64,000 bases of DNA, from positions 124,001 to 188,000 of the forward strand of contig NZ_BIMF01000002.1 of the NCBI RefSeq assembly GCF_004000945.1, read 5' to 3'. The stretch is from Paenibacillus lautus NBRC 15380. Lineage in GTDB: Bacteria > Bacillota > Bacilli > Paenibacillales > Paenibacillaceae. This document shows positions 25,129-34,233 of the stretch, one piece after another (positions within the stretch are counted from its first letter, which is position 1; each line of letters opens with the position of its first letter). Both the position numbers and the translations under genes were made by a program. Below the pieces are notes generated by a model. The model had not been told where the DNA came from. It saw only the letters and a program-made list of their open reading frames with translations, and searched no databases.

Positions 25129-26622
25129 CTATTCTTGATTCTCGTAGGACTCTTTATATTCCGCAGCCATTTGATCACCGCCGCTCTTTCTCCATCTCTC
25201 CACCTCGGCTTTCCAGCCGGCCTCGTCAATCTGTCCCATAATAAACTTGGTTTGCGCATCGGTGATGATCTGCTCCAGCTCTCCGCCGCGTTCATTATAC
25301 GTATTGGATTTCAGGGTAAGTGCCGGATTCGACACAATATATTTCTCGTTCTCATACACGATTTGTTTGTTCTTGTTGAACAGCTCCGTTCCTTTCGGTT
25401 TCTTCTCCATGTTGTACAAATCGCCCCGCTGCGGAAACGTATCGCGATAAGGCTTGACTTCTTTAGCGTCCTTATCCGCATCGATCGTTACGGTAAAATC
25501 TCCTTCGACTTCGTAATGGACGCCTTCGATGCCTTTATTAATGACATTAACCATCTCGGGATCCAGCAGCTTGTCAACGAAGGTCAGCACTTTAGCCAGC
25601 TCTTCTTCAGACTTGACCGTTGATTTCGGGATCGCCAGGAAACCGGTATTCCCGCTTTCCCCCGGAACCCGAACGCCTTCAGGTCCTTGCAGCGCCGATA
25701 CGTCGACAACCGCTTCCGGAACGACCTTCTCCAGCTTGGTTTGCAGCGATTGGCCGTTGCCGCCGGAGATCCGGATATTCGCGCGTCCCGATTCATACAC
25801 CTTATTGAGCTCGGAGGAATCGACCACGGCGAAATCCTGGTTGATCAGCTTCTCTTCATATAATTTTCTGAACAGCTTCATCACCTCGAAGAACTGCTCG
25901 GATTCGAACTCCGGATAGAAATTGCCCTGTTCGTCGATGCCCCATTTATTAGGTGCGCCTTGGGAAACGGCAAGCCGGGTCAACGTCGATGCCGTACCCT
26001 GGTTATAGCCTTTGTCCAGCATCATTCCGTAGGTGTCCCTTTTTCCGTTGCCATCGGGGTCCTCTTCCGTGCTGTACCGGATAATTTCATACCAATCATC
26101 CAGGGTGACAGGATCCTTCAAGCCGGCTGCATCGAGCCAGTCCTTGCGGTAGCTGACGATCGCCCGGCCCATGTCCCGGAACAAGGGGATGCCGTACACT
26201 TTGCCGTTCACGCTGATGTTGTCATAATAGGCTTTTGGCTGTACAGCCAAATTCGGATAATTTTCCAAATGGGATGTGATGTCCCAGAACAGATCGGCTT
26301 CAAGCGAGCTGATCGTCGTTGGCGTATAGTTCAGCTTAATCAGCTTCGGAAGTTCATTGGAAGCGACCATGACGTTAACCTTCTCGTCGTATGCCGAGTA
26401 AGGTATCCACTGAATCCGCAGATCTGTGTTCGTGTATTCGCGTATTTTCTCCTCCATGGGATTGTTCGGGTCGGGTATTTCCCCAACCTGATTAACCACC
26501 AGGGTAAGCGGATAAGGTCCGTCCCCATTGACCCCGCTCCCGCCGCTTTTATCTCCACAAGCCGTCACAAGCATCATCCCCGCCAGCATCGTTATAACGG
26601 TTGTCATCCATCTTTTCTTCAT
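25129..26622 (-). CDS. Sugar-binding lipoprotein of an LplABC-type importer
   Basis: About 497-residue extracellular binding protein (bacterial solute-binding family 1, LplA/YtcQ type). The start is the second ATG (26622) behind AGGGG; the longer frame to 26682 has no site. The signal peptide 'MKKRWMTTVITMLAGMMLVTACG' has the lipobox LVTAC. A C-terminal 'WRKSGGDQMAAEYKESYE' is typical of this oligosaccharide-binding group. It is the third gene of an importer operon with two permeases and lies 8 bases after the second. In this setting oligogalacturonides or rhamnogalacturonan oligomers are the likely ligand. Confidence 0.85.
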   Translation of the reverse strand: MKKRWMTTVITMLAGMMLVTACGDKSGGSGVNGDGPYPLTLVVNQVGEIPDPNNPMEEKIREYTNTDLRIQWIPYSAYDEKVNVMVASNELPKLIKLNYTPTTISSLEADLFWDITSHLENYPNLAVQPKAYYDNISVNGKVYGIPLFRDMGRAIVSYRKDWLDAAGLKDPVTLDDWYEIIRYSTEEDPDGNGKRDTYGMMLDKGYNQGTASTLTRLAVSQGAPNKWGIDEQGNFYPEFESEQFFEVMKLFRKLYEEKLINQDFAVVDSSELNKVYESGRANIRISGGNGQSLQTKLEKVVPEAVVDVSALQGPEGVRVPGESGNTGFLAIPKSTVKSEEELAKVLTFVDKLLDPEMVNVINKGIEGVHYEVEGDFTVTIDADKDAKEVKPYRDTFPQRGDLYNMEKKPKGTELFNKNKQIVYENEKYIVSNPALTLKSNTYNERGGELEQIITDAQTKFIMGQIDEAGWKAEVERWRKSGGDQMAAEYKESYENQE

Positions 26623-26690
26623 CATTACCCCTCCATCATTTTTTATTTCTATTGAAACCCCTCTTGGGAAGAAGGAACGCATCGAACCGA

Positions 26691-27563
26691 TTATCCTTTC
26701 ACAGAGCCCAGCATGACACCCTTTGCGAAATGCTTTTGCAGAAAAGGATACACGAGCAGAATCGGCACGGTGGCAAAGACGATGACCGCCATACGGATCG
26801 TTAACGGCTGCACGTCCATTTCGTCAAAGCTGGAATCCCCCACCCGGCTCTGTGCCAAAATCACGATTTCCCTGAGCAGGACCTGAATCGGCCACTTCTC
26901 GTTATCATTGATGTACAGAATCGCATTGAAAAACGTGTTCCAATGGGCAACCGCATAAAACAAACCAAACGTCGCCATGGCCGGAAGGGACAATGGAAGC
27001 ACGATCCGTATCAGAACCCCCAAGTCGTTACAGCCGTCGATTTTGGCCGAATCCTCCAGTCCGTCGGGAATTTGCTGAAAGAAGTTCTTCAGCACGATCA
27101 GGTTAAACGCACTGATGGCACTTGGTATCATCAAGGACCACAACGTATTGGTCAGATTTAACCCGTTCACGACAAAGTACGTTGGGATCATCCCCCCGCT
27201 AAACAGCATCGTGATCAATACGCCCAGCAGAATGGGATTTCTGCCCCGGAGATGAGGCTTGGACAACGGATAAGCCATCAGCGAGGTAAACGCAAGGTTG
27301 ATCAGCGTTCCTACTACCGTAATATAGATTGAAACGAGCAGGCTTCGCGGCAGTGTATCCGACGAGAAAATATATTGATACGATACGAGCGACCATTCCT
27401 TGGGCCAAAGAATCAACCCGCCCTTGGCGACTTCGGCCGGACTGGCAAAGGAAACCGCCAGCACATAAACGAATGGAAGAATACATACGATCGCTACGAT
27501 AAATAAAATGGAGTGGTTGATGATATCAAACAGGCGATTGCCCCAGGTTTGATCTTGACGCAC
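26691..27563 (-). CDS. Carbohydrate ABC transporter permease, LplC/YtcP-like
   Basis: 290-residue inner-membrane permease with six hydrophobic segments, of the MalG-like branch used by LplC and YtcP. The EAA loop 'EDSAKIDGCNDLGVLIRIVLPLS' (about residues 172-194) includes the SAKIDG motif, which contacts a shared ATPase. GTG start at 27563 behind AGGAGG. No ATPase gene is nearby, so a housekeeping MsmX-type ATPase is expected to power the importer. Confidence 0.87.
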   Translation of the reverse strand: MRQDQTWGNRLFDIINHSILFIVAIVCILPFVYVLAVSFASPAEVAKGGLILWPKEWSLVSYQYIFSSDTLPRSLLVSIYITVVGTLINLAFTSLMAYPLSKPHLRGRNPILLGVLITMLFSGGMIPTYFVVNGLNLTNTLWSLMIPSAISAFNLIVLKNFFQQIPDGLEDSAKIDGCNDLGVLIRIVLPLSLPAMATFGLFYAVAHWNTFFNAILYINDNEKWPIQVLLREIVILAQSRVGDSSFDEMDVQPLTIRMAVIVFATVPILLVYPFLQKHFAKGVMLGSVKG

Positions 27564-27611
27564 GATATTTCCCTCCTGTCATCTTCGAAAAAATGCATCC
27601 GCGGCATCCTT

Positions 27612-28583
27612 CTAGTACACGCCTTCTTCCCCGAATCGCTTGGCCATCCAGTTTGATCCGAGAACCAGTATCAATCCGACGAAGGATTTGAACAAGCCGA
27701 CGGCGGCACTGTAACTGTACTGCGCCTGCGTCATCCCTTTGGTGTACACATACGTATCGAATACTTCACTCACTTCCCGGTTCGTCGGCGTGATCATCAG
27801 GAAGATTTGCTCGAATCCCGAGTCCAAAAAATTTCCTAAACGGAGAATAAGCAAGATGATGATCGTGCTGCGGATGGCCGGCAGCGTGATATGCCACAGC
27901 TGACGCCAGCGTCCCGCTCCGTCGATCCGTGCGGCTTCATACTGCTGCAGGTCTACGCCTGCAAGGGCGGCAAGAAAAATCACGGTACCCCAGCCTACTT
28001 CCTTCCAGATCGACTGGGAAACGATCATCGTTCGGAACCAATCCTTCTCCAGCAAGAATGCGATTTTCTCTCCCGTTATTTGATAAATAACTTCGTTAAG
28101 AATGCCGTTCTCGGTCGTAAACAAAATATAGAAAATACCTACAACGACAACCCAGGATACAAAATGCGGGATATAGATCAACGTTTGGACAAATCTTTTG
28201 AAGCGTTCCCGCCTTAACTCATTCAGCATGAGCGCCAAAATAATCGGCAACGGAAAGAAAAAGATCAAGTTGTATACTGCTAGAATAATGGTGTTACGAA
28301 AGAGCATCCAAAACTGAGGCTCACTGAAAAAGCGCTCGAAATGCTTGAACCCGACCCACGGGCTGCCGAAGAATCCGGTATGCGGCTTGTAATCCTGGAA
28401 AGCCATCGTCACCCCGTACATCGGAACATATTTAAACACGATAAAATACAGCACACCGGGCAGCAGCATCAGATACATCCACCTGTCCCTGATCAAATCC
28501 CTCAATAATAGCTTTCTTTTCTCCAGGCGCAGTTCCCTTTTTACTTGCGGGCCTGCTGCTGCCGGAGTTTGATTAGATTTCAT
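27612..28583 (-). CDS. Carbohydrate ABC transporter permease, LplB/YteP-like
   Basis: About 323-residue permease of the MalF-like branch found in LplB and YteP. The start ATG at 28583 with AGGAGAGG 4 bases upstream is preferred over the longer frame to 28661. After an Arg/Lys-rich N-terminus, the first helix begins at 'YLMLLPGVLYFIVFKYVPMYG', a motif nearly constant in the subfamily. The EAA loop is 'YEAARIDGAGRWRQLWHITLPA'. It is the first gene of the importer operon, with a cre site about 110 bases upstream. Confidence 0.87.
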   Translation of the reverse strand: MKSNQTPAAAGPQVKRELRLEKRKLLLRDLIRDRWMYLMLLPGVLYFIVFKYVPMYGVTMAFQDYKPHTGFFGSPWVGFKHFERFFSEPQFWMLFRNTIILAVYNLIFFFPLPIILALMLNELRRERFKRFVQTLIYIPHFVSWVVVVGIFYILFTTENGILNEVIYQITGEKIAFLLEKDWFRTMIVSQSIWKEVGWGTVIFLAALAGVDLQQYEAARIDGAGRWRQLWHITLPAIRSTIIILLILRLGNFLDSGFEQIFLMITPTNREVSEVFDTYVYTKGMTQAQYSYSAAVGLFKSFVGLILVLGSNWMAKRFGEEGVY

Positions 28584-28693
28584 AGCACCTCTCCTCAAAG
28601 TTTTGTGAGCGTTACTTCCTGAATCATCTTCGAGCAAAACTCGCTTCGGAAACATTGGCATTGCCTGTATGAACCTCGTTCTTGTTGCTTGCT

Positions 28694-28708
28694 TGTATGC
28701 GTTTTCAT
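28694..28708 (-). promoter_or_regulatory. Cre site (CcpA) upstream of the sugar importer operon
   Basis: The minus-strand sequence ATGAAAACGCATACA matches WTGNAANCGNWNNCW at every position. It lies about 110 bases upstream of the first permease gene. This predicts catabolite control of the importer. Confidence 0.65.
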
Positions 28709-28956
28709 GATTTATTATCCGTCACAGTCTTCGTGTCCGGCTATACTCCGTTCATGACTTCATGCACCAACCTTCGATAATTGCCTTTCCTGGATAGGAA
28801 GTAGGGATATTACCGTTTTTCGCCGCATATGCCGTATTCCACCTGCTGTGTGCCGCATATGACATACAGATGAAGCTGGATCTTCATGCTGTACATTAGT
28901 AGCGCACTGAATGATCCCGTAACTATTTTCCGTATCCCTGTACGAGCTTTTTTGGG

Positions 28957-29006
28957 ACAAAAAAGCTGCTCCATCACCGCAAAACACGCTACGGATGGAA
29001 CAGCTT
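28957..29006 (-). terminator. Terminator of the AraC-type membrane sensor gene
   Basis: AAGCTGCTCCATC (28963-28975) pairs with GATGGAACAGCTT (28994-29006), with one G-U-type mismatch. On the minus strand it is followed directly by TTTTTTGTCC. It lies about 90 bases past the stop codon of the sensor. Confidence 0.78.
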
Positions 29007-29094
29007 CATTGGATTCTTTGATGGTGTATTAACATGAGATGAGCCCATCATGCCGGATGTGTCTTCATCTTTGAATTGAGGTGTTTATCATCCA

Positions 29095-31416
29095 CTAACC
29101 TTCTTCACTGTGCAGCTGCTCCCGGTACTGGCCGGGTGTCAGACCAAACGTACGACGGAACGTACGAATAAAGGCGCTGATATTCGTGTAACTCACTTTC
29201 CGACCGATTTCCGAAACCTTCATCTCGGTCGTGGCTAGAAGATTTTTGGCGATATTCATTCGGTACTCGCTTATGTATTCACTGAAGGAGACGCCCATTT
29301 CTTTCTTAAATACCCGGCTGATGTAAGCCGGATTAAAATTCATGACCGCCGCGCAGTATTCGAGCGAAATGTCTTGATCATACTGCTCCTGCACGATTTC
29401 GACGATTCGGCGGGTGATGTTCACGAACTGTTTATCGGCTATATCCTCCAACATTCCGATTACAGGTTTAAACAATCTGGAGTGGAACCAGCTCGCAATT
29501 TCGGTTCGTGTCTGCAGCCTGAAGAGATGCTTCAGCTCCTCTTTGCCATTCCATACTTGCTGCATCGACTGTCCTTGCTCTTGGGCTATGCCAACGGTCT
29601 TGGACGCCAGCTGCAGCAGCAATAAATGATGCTCTTGATGAAACCCGTCCTTGCACAGCAATTCATCCAAAAAACGCTGAAACAGCTGCTCCACCTTCTC
29701 AAGCTGTCGTTCTTCCATGGCAAGCATCATCTGATCCTCAATCAGTCTTAATTTCGTGTATGCCGTCTTCTCTGCATTGCCTTGATCCTCAATATCGGCA
29801 TAACGGACAATAATATTCGATCCAAGAATAAAGCGCAATCTGAGTGCATGGCTGCTTTCTTTAAAAGCACGCTTCGCATCAGACAACCGCTTGAACGGAT
29901 GGCTGATGCCGATGCTGCATTCGAGCCCGAGGTATTCCTGAACCTTGGCTTTGATGTGCTGAGCGGTCTCATAGAACAAAGCTAGGCCGGCTTCGGCATC
30001 CTCCTCATTGCAGGTTAGCAGCGTAACCTGGGAATGATTCAGCACGATCGGGCTGAAGCGTGCCTCTTCGGGCAAGGTTTCCGAGACGATATTACTTACT
30101 GCAAACAGAAGAAGCTCCCGGTCCTGTTCCTGAAACCGCGATTGCTGAAGGTTATCCAGCTCAAGCTGCAGCACGCCGAGACTCCCCCAGCCCTTTGGAA
30201 ACCCGTAGCGTTCGGAGGCGTAATGGTCATCGACACCGGACATCTGCTCGGTAAACAGCTTCAGGACATAGAATTCCCGAAGATGAACCGTCTGGGATTT
30301 CATCTGTTTGTCCAGCTCGTTTCTTGAAACAGCAAGGAAGGTCAAGCTCTCCCGGATGAACTCAAACTCATCTTTTCGGTTGTCATCGGTCTGCTGCGGC
30401 TGAACGTGCGTCGCGAACTCATGGAGTTTGCGGATTGGAGAATACATCCTTCGGCTGCCAAACAAGGAGGCGATCAGCACGGTCACAATAATCCCGAAAC
30501 AGGCTGCGGCTGTAATCAGCGCAATGTTTCCCGTCTGAGCGGTCACTTTATCCAGCGATACGACGGATACATAGGTCCACCCGTTATAATTCGATTTGGC
30601 GTACAGTACGCTCACCTTTTTGCCTTCACTCTCTGCGTGAAATGCCCCTTGGAGCTGACCGGACTGCTGAATCCTTGTCGAAACCTCTCCATTGATCGAG
30701 CGGTATGCCTCCCGATCCCGAGCCGGCGACAGGAACGCTTCACTCTGCTCGTTCAGGATATATTGGGTGGCCCGCAAATTGACGGGCTCCAGCATGCTTC
30801 GGATATCTTTAGCGGTGATTTGCAGGATCAAAATACCGGAGGGGGAGGCGTTCTTCGACAGCAGCGGTATTTTATGCACCAGCCGAAGAGTCGTCGCCGT
30901 TTGTTCGGCACTGTTCCAAGGATCCGTCTCCACAGGATTGGCAGTCTGTGAAATTTCGCCAGGTCCCGTTGCCCAGAATATGCTTTCATTGGTATCCAGA
31001 TACCGGTCGAAATCGGCTCTGTTCATGCCATCCAGCGGCTTGAGTGAATTTAAATCGACGACCCATTCATGCTTTAGATTGACGACATACACCTGGTTTA
31101 ATATGGTCTGCGTCTGCAGGTTGAACATTTCCTTCATCAGTTCCCGGACCTTAATAAAATCCTGTCCGCTTAACTTGCTGTCCATCACAGACTTCAGCAG
31201 CGAAGAGTTCTCAAACTGCAAGGCGGTTCTTTGCATGGAATCGAGCACCTGCTCCACCCTCATCCGGGTTTGATTCAGCAGATGCATATTGCCCTCGTTC
31301 ACCTTCTCCTCCACGTCTTTGGCGGCAATGAAATAAGAGAAGAATCCTATAAGAATCGTCGGGAAGGATCCCAGCAGCAAACTGTATATGAGTATTTTGG
31401 ATTTGAATGTTGCCAA
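29095..31416 (-). CDS. Membrane-bound AraC-family sensor-regulator (YesS/YtdP type)
   Basis: About 773-residue one-protein signalling system. A first membrane helix lies near the N-terminus ('ILIYSLLLGSFPTILIGFFSYF'), then a large extracellular sensing domain. A second helix follows near residues 295-315, and a cytoplasmic part ends in two AraC helix-turn-helices ('LEYCAAVMNFNPAYISRVF', 'VSEIGRKVSYTNISAFIRTF'). I chose the TTG at 31416 because AAGAAGGAG is 9 bases upstream; the GTG at 31455 has no ribosome binding site. It faces the same way as the LplABC-type importer, and proteins of this type usually activate the neighbouring transporter on binding its sugar. Confidence 0.85.
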   Translation of the reverse strand: MATFKSKILIYSLLLGSFPTILIGFFSYFIAAKDVEEKVNEGNMHLLNQTRMRVEQVLDSMQRTALQFENSSLLKSVMDSKLSGQDFIKVRELMKEMFNLQTQTILNQVYVVNLKHEWVVDLNSLKPLDGMNRADFDRYLDTNESIFWATGPGEISQTANPVETDPWNSAEQTATTLRLVHKIPLLSKNASPSGILILQITAKDIRSMLEPVNLRATQYILNEQSEAFLSPARDREAYRSINGEVSTRIQQSGQLQGAFHAESEGKKVSVLYAKSNYNGWTYVSVVSLDKVTAQTGNIALITAAACFGIIVTVLIASLFGSRRMYSPIRKLHEFATHVQPQQTDDNRKDEFEFIRESLTFLAVSRNELDKQMKSQTVHLREFYVLKLFTEQMSGVDDHYASERYGFPKGWGSLGVLQLELDNLQQSRFQEQDRELLLFAVSNIVSETLPEEARFSPIVLNHSQVTLLTCNEEDAEAGLALFYETAQHIKAKVQEYLGLECSIGISHPFKRLSDAKRAFKESSHALRLRFILGSNIIVRYADIEDQGNAEKTAYTKLRLIEDQMMLAMEERQLEKVEQLFQRFLDELLCKDGFHQEHHLLLLQLASKTVGIAQEQGQSMQQVWNGKEELKHLFRLQTRTEIASWFHSRLFKPVIGMLEDIADKQFVNITRRIVEIVQEQYDQDISLEYCAAVMNFNPAYISRVFKKEMGVSFSEYISEYRMNIAKNLLATTEMKVSEIGRKVSYTNISAFIRTFRRTFGLTPGQYREQLHSEEG

Positions 31417-31494
31417 TATCGTCTGCTCCTTCTTGGCATTGGATGTAAAGAACACGACTAACAGGAAATTTCAAAGTGCTATGTACAGTCCTAA

Positions 31495-31509
31495 TGATAA
31501 CGCTTGCAA
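31495..31509 (-). promoter_or_regulatory. Cre site upstream of the AraC-type sensor gene
   Basis: The minus-strand TTGCAAGCGTTATCA matches the CcpA consensus WTGNAANCGNWNNCW completely. It is about 80 bases upstream of the start at 31416. Together with 28694-28708 it places both the importer and its sensor under predicted CcpA control. Confidence 0.6.
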
Positions 31510-31622
31510 AATAATGGTTTAAAAATCATAACATACCCGAGTAATAATTTTTAGTCTCCGTATGCTTTTTTGTCAGCATTATGATGCATTTTTGTCAAAA
31601 ACACAACAGCTTACTCATGACA

Positions 31623-31650
31623 CAAGCTCTTGCGAAATCGCAAGAGCTTG
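31623..31650. terminator. Hairpin downstream of the ilvD-family gene
   Basis: CAAGCTCTTGCG (31623-31634) and its exact complement (31639-31650) form a 12-pair stem with a 4-base loop. There is no strong T-run on either side, so it is a weak terminator or an mRNA-stabilising hairpin. Confidence 0.55.
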
Positions 31651-31685
31651 TTAAGCTAAAACCATATATCATGCTGTGCAATCCC

Positions 31686-33377
31686 TTATTCTGCAGAATC
31701 AGTAACCGCACCTTTAGATGCTGAGGACACTAATCGAGCATACTTGTATAATACGCCTGTGGAAACTTTGAGAGGAGGCTGCTGCCATGCTTGTGCCCTT
31801 GCAGCCAAATCGGAATCCGATACGTCGAACGTCATTTCTTGCGTTTCACTGTCGATGGTGATCATGTCTCCATTCCTCAGCAGCGCGATCGGCCCTCCTA
31901 CCTGTGCTTCAGGCGATACATGACCGACGACGAAGCCATGCGAACCGCCAGAGAACCTGCCGTCCGTTATCAGCGCAACCTCCCCGCCGAGACCCTTTCC
32001 TACAATGAGGGCCGTGACCGACAGCATCTCCGGCATCCCCGGTCCGCCCTTGGGCCCGCAATAACGAATGACTAACACGTCGCCCTTGCGTATTTCATCT
32101 CTCAGGATCGCTTCGGTTGCCTCTTCCTCGCTGTCATACACCTTAGCCGGTCCGACAAAACGCAGCTTCTTCATGCCCGACATTTTGGCAACCGCACCTT
32201 CAGGTGCGAGGTTGCCTCTTAATACAACCAATGGCCCATTCGGCTTCAGCGGCTTATCGATGGGGCGAATGATTTCCTGGCTGCCCCGTAACGGCGCAAC
32301 TTCCGCCAGATTCTCTGCCAATGATTTGCCTGTGACCGTCAGACAATCGCCATGCAGAAGTCCCTCGGCGAGCAATAATTTCATGACGCCCGGTATGCCG
32401 CCGACTTCGTTTAAGTCCTGCATGGCATGTCGACCGCTCGGCTTCAGATCTGCAAGGTGGGGAACGCGCAAACGGATTCGCTCGAAATCGTCTAACGTCA
32501 AATCAACGCCTACCGAATGAGCAATGGCAAGCAAGTGCAGGAACGCGTTGGTTGAACCGCCCAATGCCATGACGACCGTTATCGCATTCTCAAATGCCTT
32601 TTTCGTCATAATGTCTCTGGGATAGATTTCTTGCTCCAACAGCGATATGACCTGCCTTCCAGCCGCAGCGCATTCCGCTGCTTTGTCAGGTGAAATAGCC
32701 GGCGTAGAGGAGGAACCGGGCAGGCTCATCCCCATGGCTTCTGCCGCCGCTGCCATCGTATTGGCTGTATACATGCCCCCGCAAGAGCCCGGTCCCGGGC
32801 AGACGCTGCATTCCACCTTATGAAGCTGATCGTCCGTCATTTTTCCATCATGATATTGGCCGACCGCTTCGAAAGCCGTGACGATATCCACGTTCTTGCC
32901 TTCGAGCTTCCCGGGTTGTATCGTACCGCCGTAAACGTAAACCGCAGGAATATTCATCCGTCCGATCGCCATCAGGCAGGCGGGCGTATTCTTGTCGCAA
33001 CCGCCGATCGCCACAAGACCATCGAAACGTTCAGCCCCCGTCACGATCTCAATCGAGTCCGCGATGGCTTCACGGCTGGGCAGGGAGAACAGCATGCCGC
33101 CATGTCCCATTGAAATGCCATCCGAAACCGTGATCGTGTTGAAAATAAGCGGAGCGCCACCATGGTTGCGTACCCCTTGCTTGGCCTCTAAGGCTAACTT
33201 GTCTATATGCATATTGCACGGAGTCACCTCGCTCCAAGTGCTGGCTACGCCAATCATCGGTTTCTTGAAATCCTCATCCGTAAAACCAACAGCCCGCAGC
33301 ATCGCTCTGTTCGGTACCCGATTGACACCCTCGCTGATTACCTTACTGCGAATGCGTAAATCTTTTTTGTCTGTCAT
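31686..33377 (-). CDS. ilvD: Dihydroxy-acid dehydratase family protein (IlvD)
   Basis: 563-residue cytoplasmic Fe-S dehydratase. IlvD converts 2,3-dihydroxy-isovalerate and -3-methylvalerate to the keto acids of valine and isoleucine synthesis. Motifs visible: '[15 protein letters not shown]' near 45, '[13 protein letters not shown]' (cluster Cys) near 122, '[24 protein letters not shown]' near 193 (its core is [11 protein letters not shown]), and '[15 protein letters not shown]' near 477. Length fits IlvD. It is isolated from other branched-chain genes and followed upstream by a GntR/FCD regulator. It could therefore be a sugar-acid dehydratase of the same family, and the symbol should be read as family level. 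Confidence 0.8.
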   Translation of the reverse strand: MTDKKDLRIRSKVISEGVNRVPNRAMLRAVGFTDEDFKKPMIGVASTWSEVTPCNMHIDKLALEAKQGVRNHGGAPLIFNTITVSDGISMGHGGMLFSLPSREAIADSIEIVTGAERFDGLVAIGGCDKNTPACLMAIGRMNIPAVYVYGGTIQPGKLEGKNVDIVTAFEAVGQYHDGKMTDDQLHKVECSVCPGPGSCGGMYTANTMAAAAEAMGMSLPGSSSTPAISPDKAAECAAAGRQVISLLEQEIYPRDIMTKKAFENAITVVMALGGSTNAFLHLLAIAHSVGVDLTLDDFERIRLRVPHLADLKPSGRHAMQDLNEVGGIPGVMKLLLAEGLLHGDCLTVTGKSLAENLAEVAPLRGSQEIIRPIDKPLKPNGPLVVLRGNLAPEGAVAKMSGMKKLRFVGPAKVYDSEEEATEAILRDEIRKGDVLVIRYCGPKGGPGMPEMLSVTALIVGKGLGGEVALITDGRFSGGSHGFVVGHVSPEAQVGGPIALLRNGDMITIDSETQEMTFDVSDSDLAARAQAWQQPPLKVSTGVLYKYARLVSSASKGAVTDSAE

Positions 33378-33396
33378 TCTTCCCTCTCCCCTCTAT

Positions 33397-34062
33397 TTAA
33401 AGTAACTCATGGAGTTCCTGCATCGGACGCATGAAATTTTGTTTCATCATGGCCTGTGCCCGATCACTGTCTTTCTGCTCGAAAGCGCTGATAATCGATG
33501 CATGCTCATCGACAGAAGCCTGTGTAGCCGCGATCGGCTGTTTTAAGAACACGTACTTAAACCGCCGGATATGCATCTGTAGAGAAGCACTATATGCGGC
33601 GACATAAGGATTATCTGAGAGCTCCACGATGTAGTTATGAAACTGTTCATCCATCTCCATGGCTTGATAAGCTTGCCCGCTCTTCATGGCATTTTCAAAT
33701 TCCAGATTCATCGCCCGCAATTGCTGAATCTGCTCCGGAACAATAATGGTAGCGGTTACTTCGGCAGCTAATGCTTGAAGAGCAGCCATGGTCGAATACA
33801 TCTTAAAGATATTTTCCCTCTCAATGGCCGTAACTTTTGTTTCTTTCCCAGGGTGGGTGGACACGAGTCCTTGTACTTCGAGCAGTTGAAAAGCTTCCCG
33901 GATAGGCGTCCGGCTTACGCCAAGGGATTCCGCCAATTCGGCGTCGAGCAATTTCTCGCCGGGCTGCAACGTGCCATCGATAATCCATCGTTGAATTTGG
34001 GAGAAGGCTCTTTCCTTTGCAGTCATCCGAACTGGAGAGACAAAATTCTTAGGTACTGGCAT
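33397..34062 (-). CDS. GntR-family regulator (FadR/FCD subfamily)
   Basis: 221-residue DNA-binding protein. The winged helix (about 15-85) has 'AFSQIQRWIIDGTLQPGEKL' and the recognition-helix motif 'LAESLGVSRTPIREAFQLLE'. The C-terminal FCD domain (about 95-215) contains 'MDEQFHNYIVELSDNPYV' and 'DEHASIISAFEQKDSDRAQAMMKQ', where metal-binding His residues sit. FCD members sense small organic or sugar acids. It is 19 bases upstream of the dehydratase gene in the same operon and should control it. AAGGATG is the ribosome binding site. Confidence 0.88.
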   Translation of the reverse strand: MPVPKNFVSPVRMTAKERAFSQIQRWIIDGTLQPGEKLLDAELAESLGVSRTPIREAFQLLEVQGLVSTHPGKETKVTAIERENIFKMYSTMAALQALAAEVTATIIVPEQIQQLRAMNLEFENAMKSGQAYQAMEMDEQFHNYIVELSDNPYVAAYSASLQMHIRRFKYVFLKQPIAATQASVDEHASIISAFEQKDSDRAQAMMKQNFMRPMQELHELL

Positions 34063-34233
34063 CGTTTATCATCCTTACTATTCATGTTTGTTATATGCAA
34101 TATATCGCATTCATATATTAAATACAACACATTTTAGACTGCTTCCATTGATAAAAATAACAACCGGAGGAAATACTTAAGTAAAATATCCAAATGCTGT
34201 GAGCCCCGTTGAATCAGGAGAGGTGTTGGTACA
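34063..34233. other. Divergent intergenic region between the GntR gene and the ger operon
   Basis: 171 bases, very AT-rich. An inverted-repeat-like ATATGCAATATATCGCAT (34096-34113) could be the GntR operator. A weak sigma-G-like CATATAT box follows it. Both are too degenerate to be firm. Confidence 0.3.

Larger units (their letters stand above)
28584..29094. other. Intergenic region between the importer operon and its AraC-type sensor
   Basis: 511 bases with no convincing gene; short frames here have no ribosome binding sites. It holds the importer's upstream region with a cre site (28694-28708) and the terminator of the sensor gene (28957-29006). No clear -35/-10 pair could be chosen. Confidence 0.6.

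Noticed and set aside
34085..34125. Sigma-G-like promoter (TGTTAT-N17-CATATAT) before the ger operon
   Set aside because: The -10 part is only partly like CATACTA, the region is AT-rich, and it would give an unusually long leader of about 115 bases.
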